Assembly (NCBI GenBank): GCA_014360055.1
Contig: JACIYH010000018.1
Location: forward strand, 1 to 45,916
Reading direction: 5' to 3'
DNA: 45,916 nucleotides
Origin: Bacillota bacterium
GTDB lineage: Bacteria > Bacillota > Sulfobacillia > JACIYH01
This document shows, one piece after another, positions 7,980 to 17,263 of the stretch; positions within the stretch are counted from its first letter, which is position 1; each line of letters begins with the position of its first letter. The notes beneath the pieces are model-generated. The model was not told where the DNA came from, did not search any database, and worked only from the letters and a program-made list of their open reading frames with translations. Both the position numbers and the translations under genes were made by a program.

Positions 7980-9325
7980 CCCCCTTGCGCCGGGCGGACG
8001 CCGGCACTACCGTCGTCGCCGTCACCGCCGCCGGAGACGCGGCCGCCCAGGGTGACCAGGTGCCCGAAGAAGTCCGGATAAGATACCGCCACCGCCTCGG
8101 CGCCCTCCAGTTCCACCGGCCCGGAGGCGCCCAGGGCTGCCACCGCCCAGGCCATGGCCAGCCGGTGATCGCCCAGCGAGGATACCCTTCCCCCGTGCAG
8201 AGGACTGGGGCCCTCGATCACCCAGCCGTCCGGGGTTTCGGCTATGTGGGCCCCCAGCGCCGAGAGCCCCCTCACCACCCCGGCAATGCGGTCGCTCTCT
8301 TTCACACGCAACTCGCCCGCCCCGCTTACCCTGGTGATCCCGCAGGCGGCACAGGCCGCCACCGCCAGCACCGGCAGTTCGTCGATGAGGCCCGGGATCT
8401 CGTGGGGCTCAATCTCCGTCCCCCGCAGGGCGGAGGCCCGAATCTCCAGGTCTCCCACCGGCTCGGGGCCCGTGCCGGCGCCGGGCGTCACCCGCACGGA
8501 AGCCCCCATACGGGAGAGCACGCGCAGGAAACCCGTGCGACCCGGATTCAGCCCCACCCCCCGCAGCACCACCTCGCTCCCGGGGACTACCGAGGCCGCC
8601 ACCACCCAGAAGGCGGCGGCGGAAGGGTCACCCGGCACCCGCAATTCGAACGGACGGGGCCGGGCGGGACCGCGCACCCCGACCGCCCCCCCGCGGGTGG
8701 CTACCCCGATCCCGGCCAGGGGCAGCAGGCGCTCGGTGTGGTCGCGGGTGGGCAGGGGTTCCTGCACCCAGGTTTCCCCTTCGGCCAGCAGACCCGCCAG
8801 CAGCAGACATGACTTCACCTGGGCGCTGGCCACGGCCAGGGTGAACTCCTTCCCCACCAGGCGCGCGCCCCGGACGGCCAGCGGAGCCAGGTTCCCGTCC
8901 TGCCGGCCGTCGAGGCAGGCCCCCATTTCCCGCAGGGGGTGTACCACCCGGCCCATGGGCCGGCGCCGCAGGGAGTCATCTCCGTCCAGAACCCGGAACC
9001 CGGGCATCCCCGCCAGCACGCCCGCCAGGAGGCGCATGGTGGTGCCGGAATTGCCCAGGTCCAGCACCCCGGCAGGCTCCCCCCAGGCCGGGCCCGGACC
9101 CCTGACCACCAGAACGTCCTCCTCGCGCCGGGTCTCCACACCCATTTGCGCGAGCGCCTCCACCGTGCGGGCGCAGTCCTCACTGGGGGAATACCCGGTG
9201 ATGCGGGACGTACCCTCGGCCAGGGCACCCAGGATGGCGGCGCGGTGGGAAACAGACTTATCCCCCGGCGGCCGCACGGTGCCCCGCAGGGGGCCCTCCG
9301 CCGGGTAGATGGTAACGCGGCTCAC
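7976..9325 (-). CDS. aroA: 3-phosphoshikimate 1-carboxyvinyltransferase (EPSP synthase)
   Basis: Transfers the enolpyruvyl group of PEP to shikimate 3-phosphate. The 449-residue protein shows PPGDKSVSHRAAILGALAEG with the active-site Lys near residue 23, LDLGNSGTTMRLLAGVLAG, DGDDSLRRRPM, and PHEIPGLIDELPVLAVAA with the catalytic acidic residues, then RVKESDRI. The start is GTG 9325 with AGGAGGGG about nine bases upstream, overlapping the tyrA stop (GTGA). A longer open frame upstream is the shadow of tyrA. Confidence 0.94.
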   Translation of the reverse strand: MSRVTIYPAEGPLRGTVRPPGDKSVSHRAAILGALAEGTSRITGYSPSEDCARTVEALAQMGVETRREEDVLVVRGPGPAWGEPAGVLDLGNSGTTMRLLAGVLAGMPGFRVLDGDDSLRRRPMGRVVHPLREMGACLDGRQDGNLAPLAVRGARLVGKEFTLAVASAQVKSCLLLAGLLAEGETWVQEPLPTRDHTERLLPLAGIGVATRGGAVGVRGPARPRPFELRVPGDPSAAAFWVVAASVVPGSEVVLRGVGLNPGRTGFLRVLSRMGASVRVTPGAGTGPEPVGDLEIRASALRGTEIEPHEIPGLIDELPVLAVAACAACGITRVSGAGELRVKESDRIAGVVRGLSALGAHIAETPDGWVIEGPSPLHGGRVSSLGDHRLAMAWAVAALGASGPVELEGAEAVAVSYPDFFGHLVTLGGRVSGGGDGDDGSAGVRPAQGG

Positions 9326-10290
9326 CGGCCATCCCCTCCTCCGCTGCTGGCGGGGGTCCGGTGCCCCGGGTCCACCAGCCTGCGTACGCGTTCGCCTTCC
9401 GCCAGCAGCGAGGGCAATTGGTCCGGCCGGGCGCGGATGGCCTCGAGCAGGAGGGAGAGATCCTGGAGGAAGAGCCCGGCCACCTCGGCCAGGGACGGGT
9501 TGCGCACCAGGATCTCCGCCCACAACCCGGGCGGCGAGAGCGCCACCCGGGTGGTGTCGCGGAACCCCGTGGAAGCCAGGGCGGTAGCGGGCACCCCCGC
9601 GGCCTCCATGGCCCCCAGCGTGCGGGCCAGCGCAACTGCCACCAGGTAGGGCAGGTGGCTGGCCGCCGCCACCAGCCGGTCGTGGTCCCGGGCCCCCACT
9701 CGGAGGGGGTGAGCACCCATCCCCTCCACCAGGGCAGCTAGTTCCTGCCAGGCACGTTCTCCCCTTTCGCCGCCCGGCAGGGGATCGCACAGCACGTAGG
9801 GCGCCCCGCGGAAAAGGCCCGGGCAGGCAGCGTCCAGGCCCGATCTCTCCTTTCCCGCCAGGGGGTGTCCGGGCACGTATACCACCTCATGCTCCTGGAG
9901 CATGGGCACCAATTCCTCCACCACCGTCCCCTTCACACTGCACACGTCCGTCAGGATGGCCCCCTGCTTCATGTGCGGCAGGCACCTGCCCGCCACGCCG
10001 GCCATCGCACCCGGTGGCACGGCCAGCACCACCAGGTCACACTCCCGCAACCAGCTGCCGGGGGCCGCCCATGCTGCTTCCACCAGCCCCCGGCGGCGGG
10101 CTCCCCGCCTGGCGCCGGCGAGCACGTCGCAACCGAGGACGACCCCCACCAGGGGACGCACCGCTCCCGCCCAGGAGCCTCCCACCAGCCCCAGGCCCAC
10201 CACCGCCACCTTGCGGCGGCCCCAGGCGGAAAGCAGATCACCCGCGAAGGGGGGCTCCCCCGCGTCGCCGCCCTGGCCCGCAGCGCCCAT
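9322..10290 (-). CDS. tyrA: Prephenate/arogenate dehydrogenase
   Basis: Oxidative decarboxylation of prephenate toward tyrosine. The 322-residue frame has a nucleotide-binding fold (VAVVGLGLVGGSWAGAV, with DLVVLAVPPGAM after it), ILTDVCSVKGTV, then the substrate motif GHPLAGKERSGLDAA and the C-terminal helical domain with ASHLPYLVAVALA and FRDTTRVA. No ACT domain follows, so allosteric control by tyrosine is not obvious here. ATG 10290 overlaps the aroF stop by one base (TGATG). Confidence 0.92.
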   Translation of the reverse strand: MGAAGQGGDAGEPPFAGDLLSAWGRRKVAVVGLGLVGGSWAGAVRPLVGVVLGCDVLAGARRGARRRGLVEAAWAAPGSWLRECDLVVLAVPPGAMAGVAGRCLPHMKQGAILTDVCSVKGTVVEELVPMLQEHEVVYVPGHPLAGKERSGLDAACPGLFRGAPYVLCDPLPGGERGERAWQELAALVEGMGAHPLRVGARDHDRLVAAASHLPYLVAVALARTLGAMEAAGVPATALASTGFRDTTRVALSPPGLWAEILVRNPSLAEVAGLFLQDLSLLLEAIRARPDQLPSLLAEGERVRRLVDPGHRTPASSGGGDGR

Positions 10291-11360
10291 CAGCTGGCCG
10301 CCTCCCGGGCGGTCACGCCCCGGGCACCCGCGTTGGCCAGGCCCCGTCCCAGGGCCTCCGCCACCGAGCGGCATTCCTCCACCAGGCGCCCGAACTGCTC
10401 GGGGGTCAGCGACTGCGATCCGTCGGAGCGGGCGGTGACCGGCGAGCCGTGCACCTCCACCAGGAGCCCGTCTGCGCCCGCAGCTATCGCTGCCCGGGCC
10501 ATGGGGATGACCAGTTCGGCGCGCCCGGTGCCGTGGCTGGGATCGACCCACACGGGGAGGTGGGACAGCGACTTAACCACCGGAACGGCGCTCAGGTCCA
10601 GGGTGTTGCGGGTATAACCCTCGAAGGTGCGGATGCCGCGCTCGCAGAGGATCACGTTGGGATTGCCCCCGGCCAGGATGTATTCGGCGGCCAGCAGCCA
10701 CTCCTCTATGGTGGCCATCATACCCCTCTTGAGCAACACGGGGCAGCGGGTGCGGCCCACCGCGCGCAGCAGCGGGTAGTTGAACATGTTGCGGGTGCCG
10801 ATCTGGAGCATATCGGCGTAGGTCGCCACCACGGCCACCTGCTCGGGTGCCATCACCTCGGTGACCACGGGCAGCCCGGTTTCCCGGCGGGCGCGCGCCA
10901 GCATGAGCAGGCCCTCGTGTCCCAGACCCTGGAAGCTGTAGGGGGAGGTGCGGGGTTTGAAGGCGCCCCCCCGGAGCATGGCCGCGCCCGCACGTCCCAC
11001 CGCCCGGGCCGTCTCCATGAGGCTGCCCTCGTCTTCGACGGCGCAGGGCCCCGCCGCAAGCACGATCTCCCTTCCTCCCACGGTGAGGCTGCCGCCCTCC
11101 CAGCGCACCGTCACGCGGGTACCCTCCGGTCGCGCCTCCCGGTGAGCGAGGCGGTAAGGCTTCATGACGCGCACCACCCGGTCCACCCCGGGTAAGGCTG
11201 CCAGGTCGTCGGGATCGATTTCTGCGGTGTTGCCCACCACTCCGATGACCGTGCACCTCTCGCCCCGGGAGATGTGGACTTGAAGCCCCCGCTCCCGCAC
11301 CTGCCCGACCACACCCTCCGTCTGCTCCTCCGTCGCTGTCGGCAACATGACCACGATCAC
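10290..11360 (-). CDS. aroF: DAHP synthase, type I-beta with N-terminal regulatory domain
   Basis: First enzyme of the shikimate pathway, condensing PEP and erythrose 4-phosphate. The first ~70 residues ([20 protein letters not shown] to [14 protein letters not shown]) match the ferredoxin-like domain that mediates aromatic amino acid feedback in the Thermotoga enzyme. The barrel follows, with [69 protein letters not shown] and [10 protein letters not shown]. The 356-residue length fits. The GTG start at 11360 overlaps the aroH stop (GTGA). Confidence 0.94.
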   Translation of the reverse strand: MIVVMLPTATEEQTEGVVGQVRERGLQVHISRGERCTVIGVVGNTAEIDPDDLAALPGVDRVVRVMKPYRLAHREARPEGTRVTVRWEGGSLTVGGREIVLAAGPCAVEDEGSLMETARAVGRAGAAMLRGGAFKPRTSPYSFQGLGHEGLLMLARARRETGLPVVTEVMAPEQVAVVATYADMLQIGTRNMFNYPLLRAVGRTRCPVLLKRGMMATIEEWLLAAEYILAGGNPNVILCERGIRTFEGYTRNTLDLSAVPVVKSLSHLPVWVDPSHGTGRAELVIPMARAAIAAGADGLLVEVHGSPVTARSDGSQSLTPEQFGRLVEECRSVAEALGRGLANAGARGVTAREAAS

Positions 11361-11749
11361 TGCATCGCCCCCCCTTCTGCTTCGGCCAGATCCGGACGCA
11401 GGCGGGCGGCTTCCCCCAGGTAAACGTGACGGATCTCCTGCGCGCCGCGCGTGGTGTTCCACAGGAGCAACACCCGCAGGCAGCGCGGCGGGTCACCCGC
11501 CCGCACGGGCTGGGCCAGTTCAAACAGCGGCACCCGGTCCCAGCCCATCTCCCGGGCGGCGGCGGCCGCTCGCACCTCAGACATCTCGGGGGGCAGACTG
11601 AAAAGCGCCGCCGCCAGGTCTTCCACCCGGATGTCGTTGGCCTGTACCAGGGCATGCAACAACTCGCGCACGGCTGCTGCCGCCCGCGTGCCGTCCTCGG
11701 GGATCACCGTCGCCCCCCTTATGCCCCGCAAGAAAACGCCTCGCCCCAC
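11357..11749 (-). CDS. aroH: Chorismate mutase, AroH type
   Basis: Rearranges chorismate to prephenate as a small trimeric enzyme. About 130 residues, with [13 protein letters not shown] at the N terminus, the [12 protein letters not shown] and [12 protein letters not shown] segments, and the C-terminal [16 protein letters not shown], which closely follows the Bacillus AroH layout. The start is uncertain: GTG 11749 sits behind GGAGGTG, a more upstream GTG at 11788 has no good ribosome site, and TTG about five codons later is also possible. It is the first gene of the aro operon. Confidence 0.9.
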   Translation of the reverse strand: MGRGVFLRGIRGATVIPEDGTRAAAAVRELLHALVQANDIRVEDLAAALFSLPPEMSEVRAAAAAREMGWDRVPLFELAQPVRAGDPPRCLRVLLLWNTTRGAQEIRHVYLGEAARLRPDLAEAEGGAMQ

Positions 11750-11798
11750 GTCCGCCGTGACACCTCCCGGCGGCGTACGGAGGGCCACCTAACACAAA

Positions 11799-11816
11799 GC
11801 GCCCCACGGGGGGCGC
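11799..11816 (-). terminator. Attenuator-like hairpin in the aro leader
   Basis: On the minus strand GCGCCCC-CCGT-GGGGCGC forms a perfect seven-pair hairpin followed at once by TTTGTGTT. It lies between the predicted aro promoter and aroH, where it could act as a premature terminator. The U tract is interrupted, so strength is uncertain; no T-box or leader peptide was recognised. Confidence 0.5.
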
Positions 11817-11936
11817 AACGTGCTGTCTGCAGCCGGCCCTGCCGCCCTACCGTCCTACCGCCATATGGTCCCGGCCCGGTATGCTGCGCCTGGGAACCAG
11901 GCCGGGGAGGGGAACCTTCCGTCCTCCTTGGCTGGC

Positions 11937-11966
11937 ATTATAGCAGGGAAGGCGCGTCTGGGGCAA
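11937..11966 (-). promoter_or_regulatory. Predicted promoter of the aro operon
   Basis: On the minus strand TTGCCC (11966-11961) and a perfect TATAAT (11942-11937) are 18 bases apart. This predicts a leader of roughly 130-180 bases that includes the hairpin at 11799-11816. The rest of the 11750-12011 gap shows no gene. Confidence 0.65.
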
Positions 11967-12011
11967 TACCTCGGCCCGGCCTCCCCCGCCCTCAGGCCGG
12001 CCCCCCGGGCC

Positions 12012-13649
12012 TCAGCCCCGGCCTCGGCCGCGGCGCCGCAGGATGTGCCCGGGTCGCGCCCCCGTGTGGAAACCTTCCTCCACTACCGGCACGCCGTTCA
12101 CAAACACATACCGGATACCTTCGGGAAAGCGGTGGGGGTCATCGAAGGTAGCCCGGTCGGCAACGCGGGAGGGGTCGAACACGCACAGGTCGGCGGCGCA
12201 GCCGGGGGCGATCACCCCCCGGTCGGGCAATCCCAGCTTGCGGGCAGGCAGGTAAGTCATCTTGCGGATGGCACCCTCCAGGGTGAGCACACCCTCATCC
12301 CGGACGTACCTGCCCAGCACGCGGGGAAAGGTGCCGTAATAACGCGGGTGGGGCCGGCTGCCGGGGTCGGGCCCGTCCGGGCTGGCAGCCCGTCCGTCCG
12401 AGGCCACCATCACCTCGGGGTCCGCCAGTATGGCGCGCACATCGTCTTCCTGCATGGCGCGCGCCACCATCTTCACGTGGGCCCGCTCTTCCACCAGCAG
12501 GTCCAGCACCACGTCGGCGGGCTCCTTCCCCTTCAAGCCCCCGATCTCCTCCAGGGTGAGCCCCTGCAGGTGAGCGTTCCTCTGGCTGCCCACATGGGAG
12601 ATGCGGATGTCCGCCCATTCCAGATCGAGGAGGGGCGCCTGCCACCCGGGATCGGCGGGCTCGCTCCCCTTCATCTGGGCCTTAACCTTTTCCCGCACGG
12701 CGGGCTGCGCGAGCAGGGCGGCCATGCGCTCCACACCTTGGGCGCGCACCCACGGCGGCACCAGATCCTGCAGACCGCTGCCGAAGGCGGTGTAGGGGTA
12801 CTGGTCGGCGTCCACGGGCAAGCCTTCCTCTCGCAACCGGCGCAGGTAGGCCAGCCGCTCCCGCGCCCGGCCCCAACTCCGGCGGCCCTCCGCCTTCAGG
12901 TGGGAGATCTGCAGGGAAACGCCGGTTTCCCGCACCACCGTGACTACCTCGCGCACGGCTTCCTCCCAGAGGATGCCCTCGTCGCGCAGGTGCACGCTCA
13001 GGATGCCCCCCGCTTCGCGCACCAGGCGGGACAGGGCCACCAGCTCCCCGGTGGTGGTGAAGGCGTCCGGGACGTACGCCAGGCCCGTCGACATCCCGAA
13101 GGCCCCCCAGGCTAACTCACGGGAAAGCATTTGCCGCATGAGGTCGAGTTGTGCCTCGTCGGGTGGGCGCCCGGAGAAACCCATGACCGCCACGCGCAGG
13201 GTACCCTGCCCCACCAGCGCGGCCACGTTCACGGAAAGCCCCTGCCTTCCGAGCCAGTCCATGAACTGGGCCAGCGTGGCCCAGGGCAACTCCAGCGGGC
13301 CCCCCTTGACCACGATGGTGTTGCTCAGATAGTCGCGCAAGGCCCCCAGTTGCTCGGTCCGGGTAGGTGCCAGGGTAAACCCGCAATTCCCGACCTCTTC
13401 TGTGGTTACGCCCTGCCGCACCTTGCTGTCGGCCGTGGGCAGGTCGGGCAGGCTCAGGTCGGAGTGGGAGTGGATGTCTATGAACCCGGGGCAAACCACC
13501 ATACCCTCTACAGGCAGCACGCGCCGCGCGGGACCCTCCACCTTCCCCTCGGCCGCGATTACACCCCCGCTGATCGCCACGTCGCCGGCGCGGCCGGGCC
13601 GGCCGGTGCCGTCGACCACCGTACCCCCGCGCAGGATAAGGTCGTACAT
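12012..13649 (-). CDS. N-acyl-D-amino-acid deacylase (D-aminoacylase)
   Basis: A 545-residue amidohydrolase-superfamily enzyme that removes the acyl group from N-acyl-D-amino acids. N-terminal LILRGGTVVDGTGRPGRAGD, metal motif FIDIHSHSDL, EVGNCGFTLAP with the zinc-ligand Cys, ISHLKAEG, WADIRISHVG, VMVASDGRA and the C-terminal GCAADLCVFDP are all diagnostic. Start ATG 13649 has GGGAGGACAGGCAA upstream. It is 25 bases after the peptide transporter permease, so it probably acts on imported peptides or acyl-amino acids. Confidence 0.9.
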   Translation of the reverse strand: MYDLILRGGTVVDGTGRPGRAGDVAISGGVIAAEGKVEGPARRVLPVEGMVVCPGFIDIHSHSDLSLPDLPTADSKVRQGVTTEEVGNCGFTLAPTRTEQLGALRDYLSNTIVVKGGPLELPWATLAQFMDWLGRQGLSVNVAALVGQGTLRVAVMGFSGRPPDEAQLDLMRQMLSRELAWGAFGMSTGLAYVPDAFTTTGELVALSRLVREAGGILSVHLRDEGILWEEAVREVVTVVRETGVSLQISHLKAEGRRSWGRARERLAYLRRLREEGLPVDADQYPYTAFGSGLQDLVPPWVRAQGVERMAALLAQPAVREKVKAQMKGSEPADPGWQAPLLDLEWADIRISHVGSQRNAHLQGLTLEEIGGLKGKEPADVVLDLLVEERAHVKMVARAMQEDDVRAILADPEVMVASDGRAASPDGPDPGSRPHPRYYGTFPRVLGRYVRDEGVLTLEGAIRKMTYLPARKLGLPDRGVIAPGCAADLCVFDPSRVADRATFDDPHRFPEGIRYVFVNGVPVVEEGFHTGARPGHILRRRGRGRG

Positions 13650-13674
13650 TTGCCTGTCCTCCCGTCTTCGTCAC

Positions 13675-14547
13675 TTACTGCTTCATGCGCGGATCCAGGG
13701 CGTCCCGCAGGGCGTCGCCGAACAGGTTGAACCCCAGCACGGTGAACAGTATGGCCAGCCCCGGGAAGATGGTAAGCCAGGGGGCCCGGTACATGAAGGT
13801 GCGGCCGGCATTCAGCATCGATCCCCAACTGGGCAGGGGGGGCTGGGCACCCAGGCTCAGGTAGCTGAGAGTGGACTCCACGATGATGGCGTCCGCCATC
13901 CCCAGCGTGGCCATGACGATGATGGGGGCAAGGGCATTGGGGACGAGGTGCCGAAACAGGATGCGCCACGAGGAGGCTCCCATGGCGCGGCCGGCCTCGG
14001 CAAACTCTTTCTCCCGCAAGCCCAGTATCTGGCCCCGCATGACGCGCGCATACGACGGCCAGGTCACAAGTCCCAGTGCGATCATGGCACTGGTGAGGCC
14101 CGGCCTGAGCACCGCCACCAGGGCGATGGCCAGCAGGATGGTGGGGAAAGACCAGGCGATGTCGATGAGGGCCACCACCAGGTGGTCGACCCAACCCCCC
14201 AGGTAACCGGCGGCGGCTCCCAGCAGGACCCCCAGGCTGGCCCCGATGCCCACCGCCACCGTGCCCACCGACAGGGAAATGCGGCTGCCGTACACAATGC
14301 GGCTGAGCACATCGCGCCCGAAGTCATCGGTGCCCAGCGGGTGGGCCAGCGAAGGCGGGTGCAGCACCAGATCCAGGTTTTGATCGGCGTAGTCATAAGG
14401 TGCCAGCCACGGCGCCGCCACGGCGGTCACCAGCAGGAGAAACACCAGGGCGGCACCGGCCAGGGCAGCCTTCCGCCGCAGAAGCTGCTTCCACACCCGA
14501 CCGAGTTGCCCGTCGCTCGCCAATCTGGTTTCCGAGAGTTCGTCCAT
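13675..14547 (-). CDS. dppC: Peptide ABC transporter permease, DppC/OppC type
   Basis: A 290-residue inner-membrane permease with an N-terminal cytoplasmic segment, one membrane helix (about 30-50), LGTDDFGRDVLSRIVYGSRI typical of OppC/DppC, and the EAA loop EFAEAGRAMGASSWRILFRH that contacts the ATPase. It ends LFGDALRDALDPRMKQ. It follows the DppB-type gene by 12 bases and precedes the deacylase. No ATPase gene is present in the window, so the transporter must borrow one from elsewhere. Confidence 0.9.
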   Translation of the reverse strand: MDELSETRLASDGQLGRVWKQLLRRKAALAGAALVFLLLVTAVAAPWLAPYDYADQNLDLVLHPPSLAHPLGTDDFGRDVLSRIVYGSRISLSVGTVAVGIGASLGVLLGAAAGYLGGWVDHLVVALIDIAWSFPTILLAIALVAVLRPGLTSAMIALGLVTWPSYARVMRGQILGLREKEFAEAGRAMGASSWRILFRHLVPNALAPIIVMATLGMADAIIVESTLSYLSLGAQPPLPSWGSMLNAGRTFMYRAPWLTIFPGLAILFTVLGFNLFGDALRDALDPRMKQ

Positions 14548-14559
14548 GGGATACCCTTA

Positions 14560-15480
14560 CTACCTGTACTTGATGCGGGGGTCAGCCACCGCGTAGAAGA
14601 TGTCGGCGAACAGGTTGCCCAGCATGACACTGAAGGCCAGGATGAGCAGCACACCCTGGACCACCGGATAATCCCTCGAAAGAATAGAGTTCACCAGCAG
14701 CCTGCCCATCCCGGGGCGGCTGAACACCATTTCCAGGGTGACGGCACCGCCCACGGTCCACCCCAGGCGCAGGCCCAGCAGGCTGATGATGGGGATCACC
14801 GCATTGCGCAGCGCATGCTTGTAAATCACCACCCGCTCCGCCAGCCCCTTCGACCGTGCCGTGCGCACGAAGTCCTGCCGGATCACCTCCAGCATGGCGG
14901 ACCTGGTCATGCGGGCCACCAGGGCGGCGCCCCCCAGCCCCAGGGTGACCGCGGGCAGGACGTCGTGGGCCAGCGACCCGTGGCCGGAGATGGGAAACCA
15001 CCCCAGCCGCAGCCCGAACACGTACATGAGTATGAGGCCAAGCCAGAAGGGGGGCACCGATACGAAGACCAGCGCCCCCACCATGCTGGCCTGATCGACC
15101 AGGGAGTTGGACCTCACCGCCGATACGATCCCCACGGGCACCCCGATCAGGTAGGAGAGGCCCAGGCCGGCCAGGGCCAGTCCCAGGGTGACGGCCAGCG
15201 CCTGGCCGACCAGGTCGGCCACCCGCTCTCCGAGCAGCAAGGAACGCCCCAGGTCACCGCGGCCGACCCGGGTCAGGAACAGCAAGTACTGCTCGTAGAG
15301 CGGGCGATCCAGGCCCAGGGATCTCCTGATGCGCTCGTATACTTCGGGGGGCGCGTTCTGCCCGGCGATGAGCAGGGCCGGATCGCCGGGAGCCAGGTGC
15401 ATGAGCAGGAACACCACCAGCGTCACGCCCACCAATACCGGGAGTAGCAGGATGAGACGGCGTAAGAGATACTGGTGCAG
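14560..15480 (-). CDS. dppB: Peptide ABC transporter permease, DppB/OppB type (probable CTG start)
   Basis: A permease of about 306 residues: LHQYLLRRLILLLPVLVGVT, FLLMHLAPGDPALLIAG, and the EAA loop FVRTARSKGLAERVVIYKHA, ending YAVADPRIKYR. The family N terminus (xxYLLRRLLxLxPVLxGV) requires translation to begin near 15480, but there is no ATG, GTG or TTG there. The only candidates are CTG 15480 or CTG 15489 behind AACGGGGGG; TTG at 15435 would delete half of the first membrane helix. It starts within about 35 bases of the end of the binding-protein gene. Confidence 0.85.
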   Translation of the reverse strand: MHQYLLRRLILLLPVLVGVTLVVFLLMHLAPGDPALLIAGQNAPPEVYERIRRSLGLDRPLYEQYLLFLTRVGRGDLGRSLLLGERVADLVGQALAVTLGLALAGLGLSYLIGVPVGIVSAVRSNSLVDQASMVGALVFVSVPPFWLGLILMYVFGLRLGWFPISGHGSLAHDVLPAVTLGLGGAALVARMTRSAMLEVIRQDFVRTARSKGLAERVVIYKHALRNAVIPIISLLGLRLGWTVGGAVTLEMVFSRPGMGRLLVNSILSRDYPVVQGVLLILAFSVMLGNLFADIFYAVADPRIKYR

Positions 15481-15511
15481 CCGCGTCAGGCCCCCCGTTA
15501 CGCCCGCGCGC

Positions 15512-17098
15512 TCACTTGAGCGTCACGTCGTTGAAGATGGTGTAGAGCGGGTGCATGCGGAAGTTGGCCACCTTGTCGGTGCGCACCGCCTGGACCTTCT
15601 CCGGGAACCAGATCGGGCACCACACCGCCTTACTGATCAGATACTCCTGGAGGGCCTTGTATCCCTGCTCCCTCGCCTCCATGGAGGGGGCGTACTCGGC
15701 CGCGTCGATCAACTCGTCGGTCTTCTTATCCACCCACCGGGAGTGGTTCGGGTAGGGGAACTGCGAGCCGTACAGGAACCACTGCAGGATGTCGGCGCTG
15801 GACCAGGAGTACTCCCTGATGAAGAGTTCCTGCTTGCCTTCCTTCAGGAAGGCCGCATAGCTGGCGTTGTCGTACTGGGTTATCTCGGTCTGGATCCCGA
15901 TCTTGGCCAGGGCCGCCTGCACAGCTTCCGCCACGCGCACGTGCTCCGTCTTGTTGAGGGTGGCCAGGTTGCACTTGAACCCGTTGGGATACCCTGCTTC
16001 CGCCAGCAGCTTCCTGGCCGCTTCCGGGTCGTAGCGGTGAGCCTGCCGGTCCTCCACGTACTCGGGCAGGAGGGGTGGCAGGTAACCATAGGCCGGGGAG
16101 GCCACGCCGAAGAACACCGACTTGACGATGGCCTCGCGGTCGATGGCCAGGTTGATGGCCTGCCGCACCTTCACGTTGTTGAACGGCTTTTTGTCGGTGG
16201 CGAACGCCAGGTAACCCAGCCCGAAGTGCGGCTTGCGGAAAACCTCGACGTTGGGGAGCTTGCTGACGCGCTCGACGTCCTGGGGTGCCACTTCCAGGAG
16301 GAGATCCACGTTGCCGGCCTCAAACTCCATGAGGCGCGTGGCCGCATCCGGTATGATGCGGTACTTGATGTTCTTGATGTGGGCGGGACCCTTGTTCTGC
16401 ACGAACTCCGGACCCCACTGGTGATCCGGGTTGGCCGTGACCAGCAGGTGATCCCCCGGCACCCACTCCACAAACCTGTACAGCCCCGTCCCCACCATCT
16501 GCTTGGTCCCGTACTCGTTGCTCCCGTCGGGACCGTATTTGCGGTACGCCTCCGGGCTGATAATCCCCGCGTAGGTGGTGCTCAGCTTGAAGAGGATGTT
16601 GGGGTAGGGATCTTTGAGGTGGAATGCGACGGTGTACTCGTCCGGGGTTTCGATGCGCGAGATGAACGCGTAGTCCGAAGCCGAAGGCGAGGCGTTCTTG
16701 GGGTCAAGGAGGGCCTCGAAAAACCACTTCACGGCCGCTGCGTTGAAGGGGGTGCCGTCGTGGAACTTCACGTCCTTACGCAGCTTGAACGTCCACACCT
16801 TACCGTCCGGGGACGATGTCCAGCTCTCCGCCAGGTGGGGCGTGTACTTGAGGTCGTAGTCCCGCTCCACCAGTCGATCCAACACCGTGTAATGGGCGTC
16901 AGTTGTCCAGGAAGTACGGATATGGTCGAGCGTTTCGCCTTCCCTGGCCAGGGCCACCACGATGGTATCCCGCGCAGGCTTTTCCGCTTCCGGTGCCGGC
17001 TGCTTTGCCCCGCCTGCGCACCCTGCCAGGACCAGGGCCACCACCAGAGCCGCCACCCCACACCAGGCCACAGCCCTGCCGACGTGGTTCCTTCTCAT
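15512..17098 (-). CDS. dppA: Peptide ABC transporter substrate-binding lipoprotein
   Basis: A 528-residue family 5 extracellular solute-binding protein. The signal peptide MRRNHVGRAVAWCGVAALVV runs into lipobox LAGC, so it is a lipoprotein. The mature part shows GETLDHIRTSWTTDAHYTVL, LAESWTSSPDGKVWTFKLRK, VKFHDGTPFNAAAVKWFFEA and VRQAINLAIDREAIV, typical of DppA/OppA. ATG 17098 was chosen over ATG 17107 because AGAGGAGGG sits nine bases before it and immediately abuts the other. It heads the dppABC-deacylase operon. Confidence 0.92.
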   Translation of the reverse strand: MRRNHVGRAVAWCGVAALVVALVLAGCAGGAKQPAPEAEKPARDTIVVALAREGETLDHIRTSWTTDAHYTVLDRLVERDYDLKYTPHLAESWTSSPDGKVWTFKLRKDVKFHDGTPFNAAAVKWFFEALLDPKNASPSASDYAFISRIETPDEYTVAFHLKDPYPNILFKLSTTYAGIISPEAYRKYGPDGSNEYGTKQMVGTGLYRFVEWVPGDHLLVTANPDHQWGPEFVQNKGPAHIKNIKYRIIPDAATRLMEFEAGNVDLLLEVAPQDVERVSKLPNVEVFRKPHFGLGYLAFATDKKPFNNVKVRQAINLAIDREAIVKSVFFGVASPAYGYLPPLLPEYVEDRQAHRYDPEAARKLLAEAGYPNGFKCNLATLNKTEHVRVAEAVQAALAKIGIQTEITQYDNASYAAFLKEGKQELFIREYSWSSADILQWFLYGSQFPYPNHSRWVDKKTDELIDAAEYAPSMEAREQGYKALQEYLISKAVWCPIWFPEKVQAVRTDKVANFRMHPLYTIFNDVTLK

Positions 17099-17263
17099 GA
17101 GCGGCATCCCTCCTCTGGACTGAGCGTACCTTCCCGTGCGACCCGAGAAAGCCCCGTCATGCTGCTACGCACTCTCGCCGACCCTCAGGGCAGGCTCTAT
17201 CACCTCCCCAACCACGCCGTCCGCCAGTGCTGACGGGCACGGCCACCCGGCAGGTGGTGAACT

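Noticed and set aside
11789-11936. T-box leader or TRAP site for the aro operon
   Set aside because: No T-box consensus (AGGGTGGNACCGCG type) and no regular GAG/UAG spacing could be found in the leader.
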